This document shows, in pieces, positions 1 to 11,019 of a stretch of DNA of 64,000 nucleotides. This DNA is from Protopterus annectens (Eukaryota > Chordata > Ceratodontiformes > Protopteridae), in NCBI RefSeq assembly GCF_019279795.1, contig NC_056739.1, positions 11,044,968 to 11,108,967 on the forward strand, in the 5' to 3' direction. Under the pieces are notes generated by a model. The model searched no databases and had not been told where the DNA came from. It worked only from the letters and a program-made list of their open reading frames with translations. Numbering within the stretch: the stretch's first letter is position 1; every line of letters begins with the position of its first letter. Made by a program: the position numbers and the translations under genes.

Positions 1-569
1 CAAAACTGGTGTGGGTGCAATTTGTTTCTCATATATTTCTGCATTAATTCTTGAAATTCATTCACTACTAAAATGATATAACTGCATACAGTGTATAAAT
101 ATGAACCATGTACCTCTCTACTGCTTCCCCTTCATCTCTAACAAAACTCATTTGCCTGGAACTTCATGTGTTTAACTGTTGCTAGAGTATAGAAATATTT
201 GTGGACACATTTCCACAAGAAAATCCTAACATATGTAAATATAAGTAGGAAATGTGTTAGTTGACATATTTGTTTCCTTTGATTTTTAGTAAACTGCTTC
301 CCCAGCTCTTATTCACAATTCTTTCTCCAGTGACTACTTTGCTTAGTAACCAATTGTCTTATACCTTTATAGAAGCTACCTGTCATCCCTATTACAACTG
401 CTGATTCTTTTCTGCTCTCTGGTATTAATTTCCCTATAGCCAGCATATTTTGTCAGCCTAATAGCACTATTCACGTTTTCTTTATTGCCATCACCAAACC
501 TACATAATCTAACCAGTGGCCATCTCTCAAAATCTATTGATTTTTACTTTCTTGACAGATGCTCAGCAT
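1..569. other. unassigned left edge
   Basis: There is no ORF of note, no recognised repeat and no RNA gene here. It may be the 3' end of the L1-like LINE that lies to its right on the minus strand, but no motif supports that. Confidence 0.4.
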
Positions 570-906
570 TGCTTCTGCCTCATCTGCTCCTAGAAACTTT
601 CTTGGGTTTCCTCAGTTCTCCATTTTCTAAAAGACCTCCTCCATTGTGAGCCCTGTCCCTGAGTATCCTATCGGTATGATGACATTTTTTCATTTGTTCT
701 TTATCCAGATACCTACATAATGTAACAAATTTTAACTTTATTCCTGCAGGATTTTGCTCCTTTGTCAATAGTAAAACCCATAATCATTCTGGAATCCTAT
801 CTTTTTGAGGGTTATTAGGTTCAACAAGATCGATTTCCATCTTGCCAGATAATTCACTGCTAGACGTTGAATAAAACACTTATAGTTATATAGTCTATGA
901 TGATAT
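570..906 (-). mobile_element. L1/Tx1-like LINE, 3' fragment beyond PLE#1
   Basis: On the minus strand this continues the RT ORF of the L1-like LINE at 5216-7480, with PLE#1 and a SINE between the two parts. The peptide YHHRLY is encoded both at 889-906 and at 5198-5215, because those bases are the target duplication. After it comes NYKCFIQRLAVNYLARW, which fits the L1 position just past the 'GGLGLPN' block, where a Tyr-rich stretch ends in a conserved Trp. Further down (580-768) an open frame holds a short basic segment. The part is decayed and the true 3' end is not seen. The assignment depends on its position relative to the other fragment more than on motifs of its own. Confidence 0.5.
889..906. 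repeat. Target-site duplication of PLE#1 (3' side copy)
   Basis: TATAGTCTATGATGATAT, 18 bp, occurs identically here and at 5198-5215, on the two sides of PLE#1. A shorter copy (TATAGTCTATGAT) at 1188-1200 lies on the far side of the SINE and is best read as the SINE's own target duplication. Confidence 0.7.
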
Positions 907-1187
907 GTTGTTTGTCTTTCGGCTTTTTCCCAGTAGGGGTTCACCACAGTGGAACTCCGGTATGCTAATGATTGGCAGTAGATTTATACGAAATGCTGAG
1001 GTGCCAGCTCGATGCCCAACCTTCAACGAAGGCACGCCCATTTATGCACACATGTCTTTCGAACACTACCCAATCACGGGGAGAACATGCAGACTCCACA
1101 CAGAAGGCACTCCCAAACTAAGCCGAGAATTGAATGGGAGAACCTCTTGCTGTGAGTTAACAATGCTACCGCCGTACCACCGTGGCG
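907..1187 (-). mobile_element. HE1/DANA-like SINE, copy 1
   Basis: On the minus strand it starts with a tRNA-like head (box A-like around 1160-1187, box B-like before 1120), then the HE1 core ending near 930 in the typical 'CTGTGGTGAACCCC ... AAGCCGAAAG' tail. The layout matches zebrafish DANA/HE1 SINEs, which I recognise from the phrases 'CTCACAGCAAGAGGTTC' and 'GTGGCGACCCC...AAGCCGA'. Flanked by TATAGTCTATGAT at 889-901 and 1188-1200. It sits exactly at the 3' junction of PLE#1, so it is younger than PLE#1. Confidence 0.8.
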
Positions 1188-1200
1188 TATAGTCTATGAT

Positions 1201-2106
1201 ACAGCCACAAAGCACTGTATCGAGGAGAAACCAAGCACCGGACAGCTCTAAAATCCACAAACAGTTTATTCAAACCACATACAATGTTAAACACTTGACG
1301 AAACTCCGTGTTTTTCGTCTATAAAACAGAATTCATCAGACAACGAAAATAACAATACGCCAGCATATTTATAAGCTTCTAAGATTCAAACCCTCCAATG
1401 ACATTGCATCTCATGAATATACATCTGGATTAAAGCATTTTAAAATAGTGATGAAAACATCTTAAACATAATGACAACTCAATATTTTAAACTTTTTGTA
1501 CACAACAATCACTAACCTTGCGTTTGAAAAAAGAACACGTGTTTTTAAGTCCCAAATCATAAACTAAATGCTATTATATTGATGATCGCCAACAAAACTG
1601 TAAACACACAAGTATCTAAATGCATGCGTAAATGAATAAACAAATGAAAGCGACCTCCTATGGAGAAACAAAAGGGTACATAACTTTGATTCATCCCAAA
1701 CCTATTACAACACTCCCCTCCAGTGGACAAAAGCCAGAATTACATACAAAAATAACTTCAAGATGAAACATTGTGTAATTAAAATTCAATATTCAATACA
1801 AACTAATGGATAAAAACCTGAACGATCTATGATTATGTTGTTATAAATTTTATCTAACCTCAAACCTGCAATGAAATAAATAAATAAATATGTTATATAT
1901 CTCATAAATACTTCAAATAAATAGATGCATAAATATAATAAATAATGAATTAATTAATATAAATATATAAAATTATGAAATATAAAATGTTCCTAAAACA
2001 TCTAAATCAACAGCATCTACAAACATATATAGTTAAAACTTAGAATAATTGAATGGAAAAGACCATGTAAATGTGATATGAATAAATCTGTTATAATCTA
2101 TTAGAA
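1201..2106 (-). repeat. 3' tail (terminal-repeat-like region) of PLE#1
   Basis: This is ~900 bp of AT-rich sequence downstream of the GIY-YIG ORF on the minus strand. Near its end (about 1345-1300 read leftward) is TCTGATGAATTCTG followed by GACGAAAAAC, the same 'TCTGA-GAAG' landmark seen near the 3' end of PLE#2 and in the PLE-like insertion at 56.3 kb. In Penelope-like elements this region corresponds to the pseudo-LTR. No second copy occurs at the 5' end. Confidence 0.65.
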
Positions 2107-4600
2107 TTATAGTCTAGCAGCCCTCATCTTTAAAACCATGGCAAGGGAAACATTCTCATTTAAACCTGGGAACCTGTTAGCTTCTAACACTATTTGCCAA
2201 TACAGTTCCCGGTGTTCAATCTTCATTTCCCATAACCCATCCCTCTCATCTTTTTGAACTTCTTCTATAATAAAAAACTTGTATTTGGCTAGGGGACAAA
2301 TTGTAGTGTGTCTATATAAGGCATTAGTAGCTTTTTTATTTTTTATATCATTAATGTGTTCATAAATTCTCCTTCTAATTTTCCTCTCTGTCTTACCTAC
2401 ATAAAAACCAAAACAAATCTCACATATAGCTATATATACCACTCCAAAAGTGTCACAAGTACAATGAGTATTACTCTTAATTTCTTTTCCTCTAGATTCA
2501 ACGTAAATACTTCGTGCATTCGCTACCCAAGGACATTGAGAACACATCTTACATGGAAATGTACCAGGAGACTTTATAGTTTTCTTTTTAACATTTTGAT
2601 ATGAGAACAACCAGTCCTTTATATTGCGTCCCCTTCTAAAAATAGTTTTTAGAGGTTCTTTACCCTTAAAACCAAGATCTGTAAATTTGGTAAATTTATT
2701 CAATTCTTTGCCTAAAACTTTTTGAATTGTGGCTGCATCACCACTAAAATCTGTAATAAAAGCTCTATTATATAAATTAGATTTATTCTTTATTGGGTTA
2801 GTGGGCGCTACCATATCCAATTGCCCAATATTGGTCAAGTTTTTCGAATTGATAGACTCTTTTCCTAAAATAGGTTGAAATCTATCTTTTCTACCTCTAA
2901 TCACTTCCTCTTTAATTATGGTGCTAAATTCCAGGGGATATCCTCTTTCCAAAAACATCTGAGTCAAAAACTCACACTCTTCCACAAAATCTAATCATCT
3001 GATGTCATCCAGGAAATTCTTACAAACTGACCTTTCACAATACTTCTCTTCTGATGTATTGGGTGCCCACTACTAAAATGCAAATAACAATTGGAAAAAG
3101 TCTTTTTCCTAAAAACTTTTGACTTAAAATTATTCCTATCCTTAATTAATGTGATATCCAAATAATTCATTTCATTATAACTGATTTCATGTGTAAATTT
3201 AAAAAAATTAGTGGTGTTATTGATATAGTGTATAAATTCATCTAATCTGTCTTTACTGTCTCTCCATAATATCACTATAGCATCCAAATAACGCTTATAT
3301 AAACACCAACTATCTTTAAATATACTATTTTGTTTCCCAGGTGTTTAAAACAATGTTGGCAAATATGGGAGTACATTTTGCTCCCATCGCCACACCACTA
3401 ATTTGATGGAAATATTCACCTTGAAAAATATATAATTGTGTTTTAACACCATTTCCATTAAACCATACATGTGTACATACAATTGTCGTTCAAATCACCA
3501 CTGGACCTAATGGCTTCCTCAAACCATTCAAGGCTCAAGTCGTCTGGTATAGAACTAAATAGGTCCACCATATCTATAGTCACTAGAATTAAATCACTAT
3601 CAAACATATTCTCCTTCACATTATACAGGAAATCCCAAGAATCTTTCAAGAATGATGTACCTTTCATCATAGATGTTTTCAATTTTACATCAATATATCT
3701 AGCTAGGGGTGAAATTGCTGAACCTTCAGCAGCTACTATAGGACCAAGGGGTGGATCACTATAGTTCTTATGAACTTTTGGGATACCAAAAATGGAAGGA
3801 ATTTTTGGCTTACTATTCTATAAAAAATCAAACAGCTCTTTATCAATAAATCCTTCCAAAAATAAATCATATAATATGGAATATATTCTTCTATACCCAA
3901 TATTTATCTCATTCTTAGATAGATTACTATATTTTGTAACATCTAATAAAATGTTAAACATTTTCCCTTCATAAGTAATGCTGTTCATCAAGACAATACC
4001 TCCCCCCTTGTCCGGCTTCATCACTCTTAGATTATCATTCCCCCTCAAATATTGTAATAATTCATATTCACCAGGTGATAGATTTGGTGCAAATTTATTT
4101 TTTTCACTGCCTGTCTCAACTCAGTTTCTACTAATTTCTCGAAATTCCTCAGTTGTGCATGAATAGGGGGATTCCAGACACTTCTCTTTTTTAATTCATT
4201 CGATACGTCACCTACAGGTTCCCCTTCACCACAAATCAGTTCCAAATTTATTTTTCTTAAGAACATTTTTAAATCAATCAATTACCAATCTACTGATATC
4301 ACATCTGGTTCTAGGAACAAAATTCAAGCCTTTAGAAAATAAACTAAAATATATATTATTAATATTTAATTCAGTATAGTTAAATATATTAAAATTCTTA
4401 AAATCACTGCAGGTGCAAACAACAAAATTCATATGATCAAATCTTTCATTGCTTTCACCTATAGCAACTTCAGTAACACCCTTCTCTCTGATTCTTTATT
4501 CTTTCTGACCTCCGGAGGAGTGGGAATTCTAAAGGGTCAAAATTCTCTTGGTCCACCATAGGAAAATGTTCATTGTTATAACCCCTATTATCCGACTCAC
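2107..4600 (-). pseudogene. PLE#1 reverse transcriptase / GIY-YIG endonuclease (broken)
   Basis: Blocks align in order with the intact 797-aa protein of PLE#2. MKPDKGG (around 4010) matches MKADKGG. VTIDMVDLFSSIPDD (around 3570) is the RT A block (TLDVRSLYTSI in PLE#2). FIHYINNTTNFFKF and NYLDITLIK (3140-3240) are palm/thumb blocks. The last frame (2985-2107, 292 aa) carries the C-x2-C-x2-C knuckle and the GIY-YIG domain: GVVYIAICEICFGFYVG, then R and YEH, ending in a conserved E-R-x-L-Y-W-Q helix and PGLNEN. Several stops and frame changes separate the blocks, so no full protein can be made. Confidence 0.85.
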
Positions 4601-4620
4601 CACTGTTAATATGATATTCC

Positions 4621-5186
4621 TTATCTAGGTTTGGGATATTGTAAATTATGTTCATATTCAAATGAATCCCTAATAATTTTCTTTTTCTTCCTTTCTAAAA
4701 TTCTGTCACATTTCTTATCTATAACTTTCCTTAACTCAAAATACTTCTTTTTTTCTTCATCTACTGTAAATAAAAGATCCTTAGCAATCTTTTCATTTAC
4801 TACTTCAGCGTGTTTCATTAAAATATCCATTTCGTCATCATTATTCTTAATGATGGCTCTAATAAGATCAAAACCCCAATCATCAAACATTTTGAGCAAG
4901 GAATCATGAAATGGTGTACCCTCTTTCACATTATTCGGAAACTTGTGGACCCGTAAACCTTTAGGTACTAAATTGACTCTTAAACATTCTTTTAAATACA
5001 TATTATCAATATTCAATATTTTATATTTAAACAATAAATCATTCAGTTTTGCTAAATTGCCACCATAGGTTAAAACATGTTCATCATTTTTCCCCTGATG
5101 TTCCCGTAGCTCCACTCTTTGTTGGAGCCAATCATTTAAAGTTAATGTATGGTTTGAAAAGTCTTTTTGTTTTGCACTGTTCTTCA
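4621..5186 (-). CDS. PLE#1 ORF1 protein, function unknown
   Basis: About 188 aa from an ATG at 5186. The open frame runs further upstream to 5280, but that part belongs to the host LINE and the target duplication, so I chose the internal ATG. The middle reads KECLRVNLVPKGLRVHKFPN, which matches TECIQREIVPQGLRTAKFPN of PLE#2 ORF1. A charged, probably helical region follows, with a Lys-rich run (ERKKKKIIRDS). The pairing with PLE#2 in the same place, upstream of RT, is what makes this a real gene rather than a chance frame. Nothing here shows its function; nucleic-acid binding is only a guess from the basic C-terminus. It seems intact over this length. Confidence 0.7.
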
Positions 5187-5197
5187 TCTGTGGTTTG

Positions 5198-5215
5198 TAT
5201 AGTCTATGATGATAT
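5198..5215. repeat. Target-site duplication of PLE#1 (5' side copy)
   Basis: TATAGTCTATGATGATAT, identical to 889-906. With one copy removed, the minus-strand reading frame of the surrounding LINE continues in register from one side of PLE#1 to the other, through the peptide VYHHRLYNYK. Confidence 0.75.
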
Positions 5216-7480
5216 ACTCTGCCCAAATCTTTTAACATAGCTAGTTTCTCCCATAAAACTCTTAGTTTAACCCCTCCCATATAAAATCTAGGATCACATC
5301 TTTAATTATCTAGAGTAATTTCTATGAGCACCATCATAACATCACCTAAAATAAGCATCACCATAATAACAGCATAAAGTAAGCTATTATCTGAATTTCC
5401 AAGTCAAATGCCAGTTGCAGCATTTCCACCTTTTTACATCAGTTTTCATTCACTCAAAAACTGCTTGTTTTTAATGCTGAATTCTACAATGAGTTGCATA
5501 AGCAGACACCTAAATACTTAAAAGCATTATCATTCCACACCTGTGACTACAACCACCTTATTTCTAAAGGAGGAGTATCATTCACTACTAACCTTTTGTT
5601 TTTATCCAAATTTTCTTTGCATCCCAAAATACCTTCAGACTCACTAAGGATGTTATAAAGCTTTCGTATATCCTCCCAGGTATTCTGAAGAAAAATTATA
5701 TCATCAGCATAGGCAACTTATCCACATTCCTCAATTCCTGATTTGTTTCCCTTTATATCTGTACATTTTATTGTCTCTGCTAGCAGCTCCAAATAAAATG
5801 TAAACAAGACTGCAGACAATGGACAGCACTGTCTAGTACCCCTTTGAATCCAGACTGGTTGTGAAAGTCTATGATCCATCTTAAATTTAGCTTCTGAACC
5901 TCTATATATTGCCAAAACCAGTTCTACAAAATTCTCTCCTAATCCAAATTTCAACATTATTTGTTCTAGAAATGTCCAGTTTACTTTTTCAAATGCTTGT
6001 ATATCATCAAAAATTATCAAAGTTACTTATCCGTCCTCAGGTCTAGCATGTTCAATGATCAACATGGCCCACCTAATATTTTTGAAGGTATGTCACCCTC
6101 TCCCCCAAACCAGTCTAATCACAGTGTATTAACAACATATACTTTGTAAATGTTTGTCTAATATGACCATAAAGATTAGGAGAATGCCAGAAACTTTTTT
6201 CCACTTACTTGCATATCACATCTACCACTTTCCTCCATGAAAAAGGATTTTTATTTTTCAATACCACATTAATAAATTAACCATCATCACAATAAAAATT
6301 CCTTAGCAACCCATATCCAAAAGTCTAGCAGAAATCCATGTGTCCCATGGTGTTTTTCTAATGATTGTTTCGCAACAGTCTTTTATTTCCTCTTTTGAAA
6401 TTTCCTCTGATAACATTTGTGCTTAATCACTGGTAAGTCTGGGGAGTTCCAGTTTTCTTTACATAGTTGTCCAACGTCCCCTATGGTAGCTTTTATTGTA
6501 GTTGTCATTAAACTGGTCAAGTATACCTACTTGATTATTTTTTCTCCTGTATGTTTTGATATAAGGTATTCTAGTTTTTGCTTGGCTTTCTACTGCCTTA
6601 GCTTTAAGGCAAGGCCTTTTTGAGAAATTGGGTAGTCCTGAAGAATGTATTCCCTACTCCTTCTGTTCTAAATTCAAATTTTGCATCAAAGGTTTTTATG
6701 TTAACTGCTCTTCCTTTCTATTATATTCCTGTTACATGCTAGTGTTGTGATGTTGGCAAACTGTTAAAATTGTTCCAATCTTTAAACTATCCACTATTCA
6801 TAAAAGCATGCCTTTCAATGTTTACTCCCAAACTTACAGTTCTCCCAACTTATTCTAAACAGTATGTTGGAGGAGTAAACAGAGAAAGGTATGCTTTTAC
6901 GAGTGGTGGGAACTTTGAAGACTGCAGCAATATTACCAGTTTAGTACTTTGTTTTTATTTTTAATGCGGAACAACAATCCTATCAAATATTAGATACGTT
7001 CCTCATGTGATTGTTCTATTATGAGTTAGCAGGTCACTTCCATTTTTACTATATATTTCAAACTTCTCCCTTAGGTGAACTTCTTACCTGTGACATGTCT
7101 CCTGCTCACTTTTCAGAAAACTGATCGTATCTTCTGGGTCCAGAAAAGTCTTGTTATACCCTTGAAGTAGCAGTCTTACATAAGACAGGCTATTCTGAAT
7201 CTAAATCTCTGTTATCCACATATGTGAATGGCTGGGTAAAATTTTGTCTTTTTTATGGTTACAATGGAATAGTGATTATCAATACATATTTCTGAACATA
7301 GACTCTGTATGTCACGTCTGGCTTCCAGGGCTTGACGAGCATTTCCTTCTTCATTCTATATAACTCCTTTCCATTACATGCTTTGGCTATTCTAAAATGT
7401 TCCTTTGGCCATCTTTTTTGACACTGTGCTTGTTCTATACTGATTGCATCTTCTGACAGGCCTGTCCACCTCACTAGATG
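5216..7480 (-). mobile_element. L1/Tx1-like LINE, ORF2 reverse-transcriptase part (decayed)
   Basis: Read leftward on the minus strand: LSEEISKEEIKD (about 6405), the RT region FDDIQAFEKVNW (about 6015), RGTRQCCPLSAVLFTFYLE (5850-5800, the fingers/palm block of L1-type RT), a YADDIIFLQNTW-like block (about 5720-5690), FKYLGV (about 5500), and DFIWEGLN (about 5290). Order and spacing fit the L1/Tx1 clade. Several frames are needed, so it is a dead copy. Upstream of about 6480 the assignment is weak and the endonuclease was not recognised. PLE#1 sits in its 3' part. Confidence 0.75.
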
Positions 7481-7985
7481 ATGTTGGAAAAATACTTTGC
7501 AGTTTCTGCTTCCAATATGTTTGGCACTATTATTAGTCTGATGTTTTACAACTCACTACAACTTCTGCTTCTATTTGTTGTTCATGCAACTCATTATATT
7601 TGTATTATCTTTTAAAAAATATTTTGCGACTGTAAAGGAGTCATATCATCCGAATGAGCAGACAAGGTTTTGTTACCCTCTTCATTGTGTGTAGTGGTCC
7701 CTTCCACAAATGCATCTAGTTTATTATTTACTTTTTTTTATTCCTATTAAAATTAAATCTAATGTTGTTTGCTGCTGGTCAGTCACATCTCCAGCATGTA
7801 TTTGGGTCATATCTTCCTCTCAGGCCATTACCACCAAGTTTGTTTGGCAATCCAGTGAGTTTCCTGAGACTTTTGCAAGTGAGTTCCTTTTTATTATTTA
7901 TATTGCTTTTGCAAGGCATCCATTTCTTTTTTCATTTACCTCTGTCCTACTCTTCTGTGACATTCTATTTCTCCCTACAACTAAC
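7481..7985. other. unassigned
   Basis: AT-rich, with overlapping plus-strand frames that look like chance. It could hold the 5' part of the minus-strand L1-like LINE, but no endonuclease motif is readable. Confidence 0.4.
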
Positions 7986-8215
7986 CCTTGTTTGTGTCTT
8001 TCGGTTTTTCCCGGTTAGGGGTCGCCACAGCGGAACTCTGGTCCGCTAATGATTGGCAGTTGATTTTTACGTACCGGCTTGCCAGGCCTGACGCACAACC
8101 TTCAATGAAGGTACACCCATTCATGCATGTCTCCACGCAGAAGACGCTCTAGCTGAGAATCGAACCGGACAGCGTCTTACTGTGAGGCGACAATGCTACC
8201 GCAGCACCACCACCA
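7986..8215 (-). mobile_element. HE1/DANA-like SINE, copy 2
   Basis: The plus strand begins GTTTGTGTCTTTCGG and TTTTTCCCGGTTAGGGGTCG, the reverse complement of the HE1-like 3' tail. It ends around 8215 in the tRNA-like head (minus-strand GGTGCTGCGGTAGCATTGTC). The core is shorter than in the copy at 18942, so it has an internal deletion. Confidence 0.8.
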
Positions 8216-8695
8216 CGTTCACTTCTTTTAGAGAGGTGTCCAGAGCCATCTAATCCCCTTATCACACTATATCCAAAATCAGCAAAATTATGATTTTCGT
8301 ACACAAACTAACTATATATTAAGTTAGTATAGGCTGGGGTTGTTTCTGTGATGCAATCACAATACATGGCATAAGAGACCTCATCAGGAAGCTAGTTCAT
8401 AGAACATTACAGGTGGTGCTGATAGTATGGAAAAGGTTCAGATGCTGAGCTGCCTAAAGGTCTGTGGCTTTAGTCCTGTTATTAATGAGGATTGAGCACC
8501 GCATCTCAGATCTATAGAATTTAATGATAAGATGCAGTATCACCTCTCATAAAAAATCTCTTTTAAATCCATTTGTATAGATTCAGATATATGGTTAGAA
8601 GAAATCAAAAGTAGGAAAAAACATTATAGCTAAACTCTCTTTTTGCATTTTACTAAGATCATACCACTCCACTTCTAAGCATAATAAATCTAGAC
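8216..8695. other. unassigned
   Basis: No recognised gene or repeat. Confidence 0.4.
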
Positions 8696-8946
8696 AAAGC
8701 GAAAAATAACAGGGGGCAAAGGCCCAAAATTTGGGTCATATTTCAAAATTGCTCTTATAAGCCTACAAAGTTGCTAGAACAACAAGTTTTGCATTTGCGT
8801 GCATTTTCTGAAGAATATGAAGTCTGAAACTCAAATGTATTTTATTTAGTAACATCAATCCTCCACAACTTGCCAGAAAAACACAAATTTTATGAGGGCA
8901 GACAAATATGAGGTATACTTCTGGACAGTTGACAGGTCTGACAAAG
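8696..8946 (+). repeat. Repeat family R1, copy 1
   Basis: A ~250-bp repeat seen three times in the window (also 12362-12632 plus and 42424-42672 minus). Shared blocks in order: GGGGCAAAGGCCCAAAA; GCATTTTCTGAAG..ATGAAGTCTGAAACT; AGAAAAACACAAATTTTATGAGG; CTGGACAGTTGACAG. There is no clear tRNA-like head, no terminal inverted repeat and no coding frame kept between copies. Class unknown. Confidence 0.7.
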
Positions 8947-10444
8947 ATATGTAGAAGTCCCCCGATGGAAAGGTAATAGAGTTTCCACTTGCCCTGATCT
9001 ATTTACCTCCTAACAGTATTAATACTACCCCAGGTCCCCCAAAGGATTGCAGACTTAGTGTACTGTACCTGCTCAACCCCTATTTTTGGAATATTTTCCC
9101 TTTGAAAATGTAAACATTTCAGTACCCAACTTAAATTTGTCTCAATAGTGATTTCAGCAGTCAAGACTCAAAAGGATTAGAACCTGTCTGTTAAGAATGC
9201 CAGAGGACTGGATTGGTTTTAGAATATTGCCTGCTCTATTTCTCAATAAGATCTTCCTGACACCATAAGCCAGAGAAAGCATTTTGTTCTTGTACTAGTA
9301 GACACCCGTCTGTAAATCAGACCATGATGATAAATAGCAATGAATGACTTTCCGAGATCAAGTATATGAACATTGGATGGTTGCTTTTCATCCAGAGACT
9401 CAGAGCAGGTTATGCAGAAGTCTGTGAGACTAAACATGCATGATTTTCCCTGAGTGAAACTGATGGTGTAATACAGTTTATGACAGTATAAGAGATTATA
9501 TGACTTTGCATACTGTCTCATAACAAATCTTTGATTGTTTCAAATACAAGAACAGATTAGGTAACATAGGCAATTCAACAAACTTTGGGGACAATCCATG
9601 ATTTTATAGAACTACCGAACCATCTGGTGATGACAAGTATTCAAGGAGGACACAGTTCTCCAAACAATCTGAGATTATTGCTATTTGGATCATGGCTTTG
9701 GTGACTTTGACAGATGTCACTTTGCGAAGAATAAATTTTGGGCTAATTGGATATCAGTGATTAGAAATGTAATGCTATATTCTGGAATAATTCTGAAAGA
9801 AGACAAAAAGGGTATAGAATATAAGGCTGTACAAAAAAAACAAAATTAAGAATACTGTCAATTTCTAGTGGCCTTGAAGTAGATATAGTATGTATTTGTC
9901 TATATTGCCAGTACTCCCCACCCTCCCAAAAACAGAAGTGAGCTTCTTAATCTGCAGATATGGTTTTTGATATAGTACCAACTGCTGTTACAGGAGATGA
10001 TATGGAGTTTTCAGAATCCTTTTCTTTTGCTGATTAATGAAAAGACAATTTTCAGCAGTAGCAGGTGTGTATGATTTACTTTACTGTGGTTTAATTTCTA
10101 CACATCTTTTGGTTTTCCTAATAGCATGATAGGAATGGACCCCATTCATAAGTCACTGTATGATTAACACTCATGAAATTAGTACTATTTGACTGTGATG
10201 TTAGCCAAAAGTGCTCTTCACAGCATCTGCAATGTTCTCAGAACTGACTCCTTCTGCAATTCATATGGAGTTACATTTATTGGCAGCATATCTAAACCCA
10301 ACAGTAGATTATTTTTTTAATAGACCCATTGCTCCTACTACTATTGGAACTGACTGGTACCTTTCTTCCACATTGTTATCATGTCTGCCTATAAATCATT
10401 TCTGCCTATAAATCCTGATATTCTATGACATTGTGTCCTTCTGT
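8947..10444. other. unassigned
   Basis: About 1.5 kb of AT-rich sequence without a convincing ORF. Frames at 9243-9521 (minus) and 10211-10411 (plus) resemble no family I know. No repeat from elsewhere in the window was noticed here. Confidence 0.4.
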
Positions 10445-10690
10445 GAGACCAGCTGGCATAATGGTTAAGGTCTTCACCTCCCATGCATAAGTACAAAGTT
10501 TCATCCTGACCTCCAGCCAATAATGTTTGGAGTTTGTATGTTTACCCTGTCTTTCTGTGGGGTTCCTCACACCTCTGAAAAACATGCTGAATGTTTCAAT
10601 CTCAAAGTCATCCAACAATGAAGCTGTGAGCAACAACACAGAACTCTTGATGGTGCCCTATCAAAGAAGGGTTGTACAGACCAACCACTT
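10445..10690 (+). mobile_element. tRNA-headed SINE with HE1-like core (SINE C)
   Basis: Starts with a tRNA-like head: CTGGCATAATGGTTAAGG (box A-like, 10450-10467) and GTTTCATCCTGACC (decayed box B, 10498-10511). The body, GGAGTTTGTATGTTTACCC (10530 on) to AAAACATGCTGA, is the HE1 core also seen at 19030-19110. The head resembles that of SINE B (44485) rather than the HE1-like copies, so this looks like a different head joined to an HE1-type body. The 3' end is unclear. Confidence 0.55.
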
Positions 10691-11019
10691 TGGGCATGTA
10701 CTGTGATGAACAGTATCCTCAAAATAGGAGTACACATATCACAGACTGCATGCTGTGGCATGGCTAGCCACTCAATGGTGTAAAAATATGTTTTTTTAAC
10801 TTGGTCGTATTAACTAATGTCACCAAATAGACATGGATATTTGCCCGTGGTAACTGGGTTGAGGACCCAACCTACTCCAGGGATTCAGGCTAAATATGGG
10901 AGGGATGTATGTACCCACATTGACCAGTTTGTGTCCATCATAAAGCCCAGCAGCCCTGGGTCAGTAAGCTACTGGCTGCCTGGTGTCCAATCACCCAACT
11001 TGGGTTACCTGGGATAGCT
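10691..11019. other. unassigned, possibly 5' part of the RTE-like LINE
   Basis: An open plus frame at 10817-11017 (66 aa) lies just upstream of the endonuclease of the RTE-like LINE and may be its leader. No motif decides this. Confidence 0.35.

Larger units (their letters stand above)
1188..5197 (-). mobile_element. Penelope-like element, PLE#1 (decayed)
   Basis: A ~4-kb Penelope-like retroelement read on the minus strand: ORF1 (5186-4621), the RT and GIY-YIG region (4281-2107), then a ~900-bp 3' tail. It lies within an L1-like LINE and is bounded by an 18-bp duplication (5198-5215 and 889-906). The coding region is split into several short frames, so it is inactive. There is no 5' terminal repeat: the ORF1 ATG lies 11 bp inside the 5' border, so the copy is probably 5'-truncated. 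Related to, but clearly diverged from, PLE#2 at 46-52 kb. Confidence 0.85.

Noticed and set aside
7710-8049. Two overlapping ~100-aa plus frames
   Set aside because: Low-complexity hydrophobic readings of T-rich DNA that end inside an HE1-like SINE.
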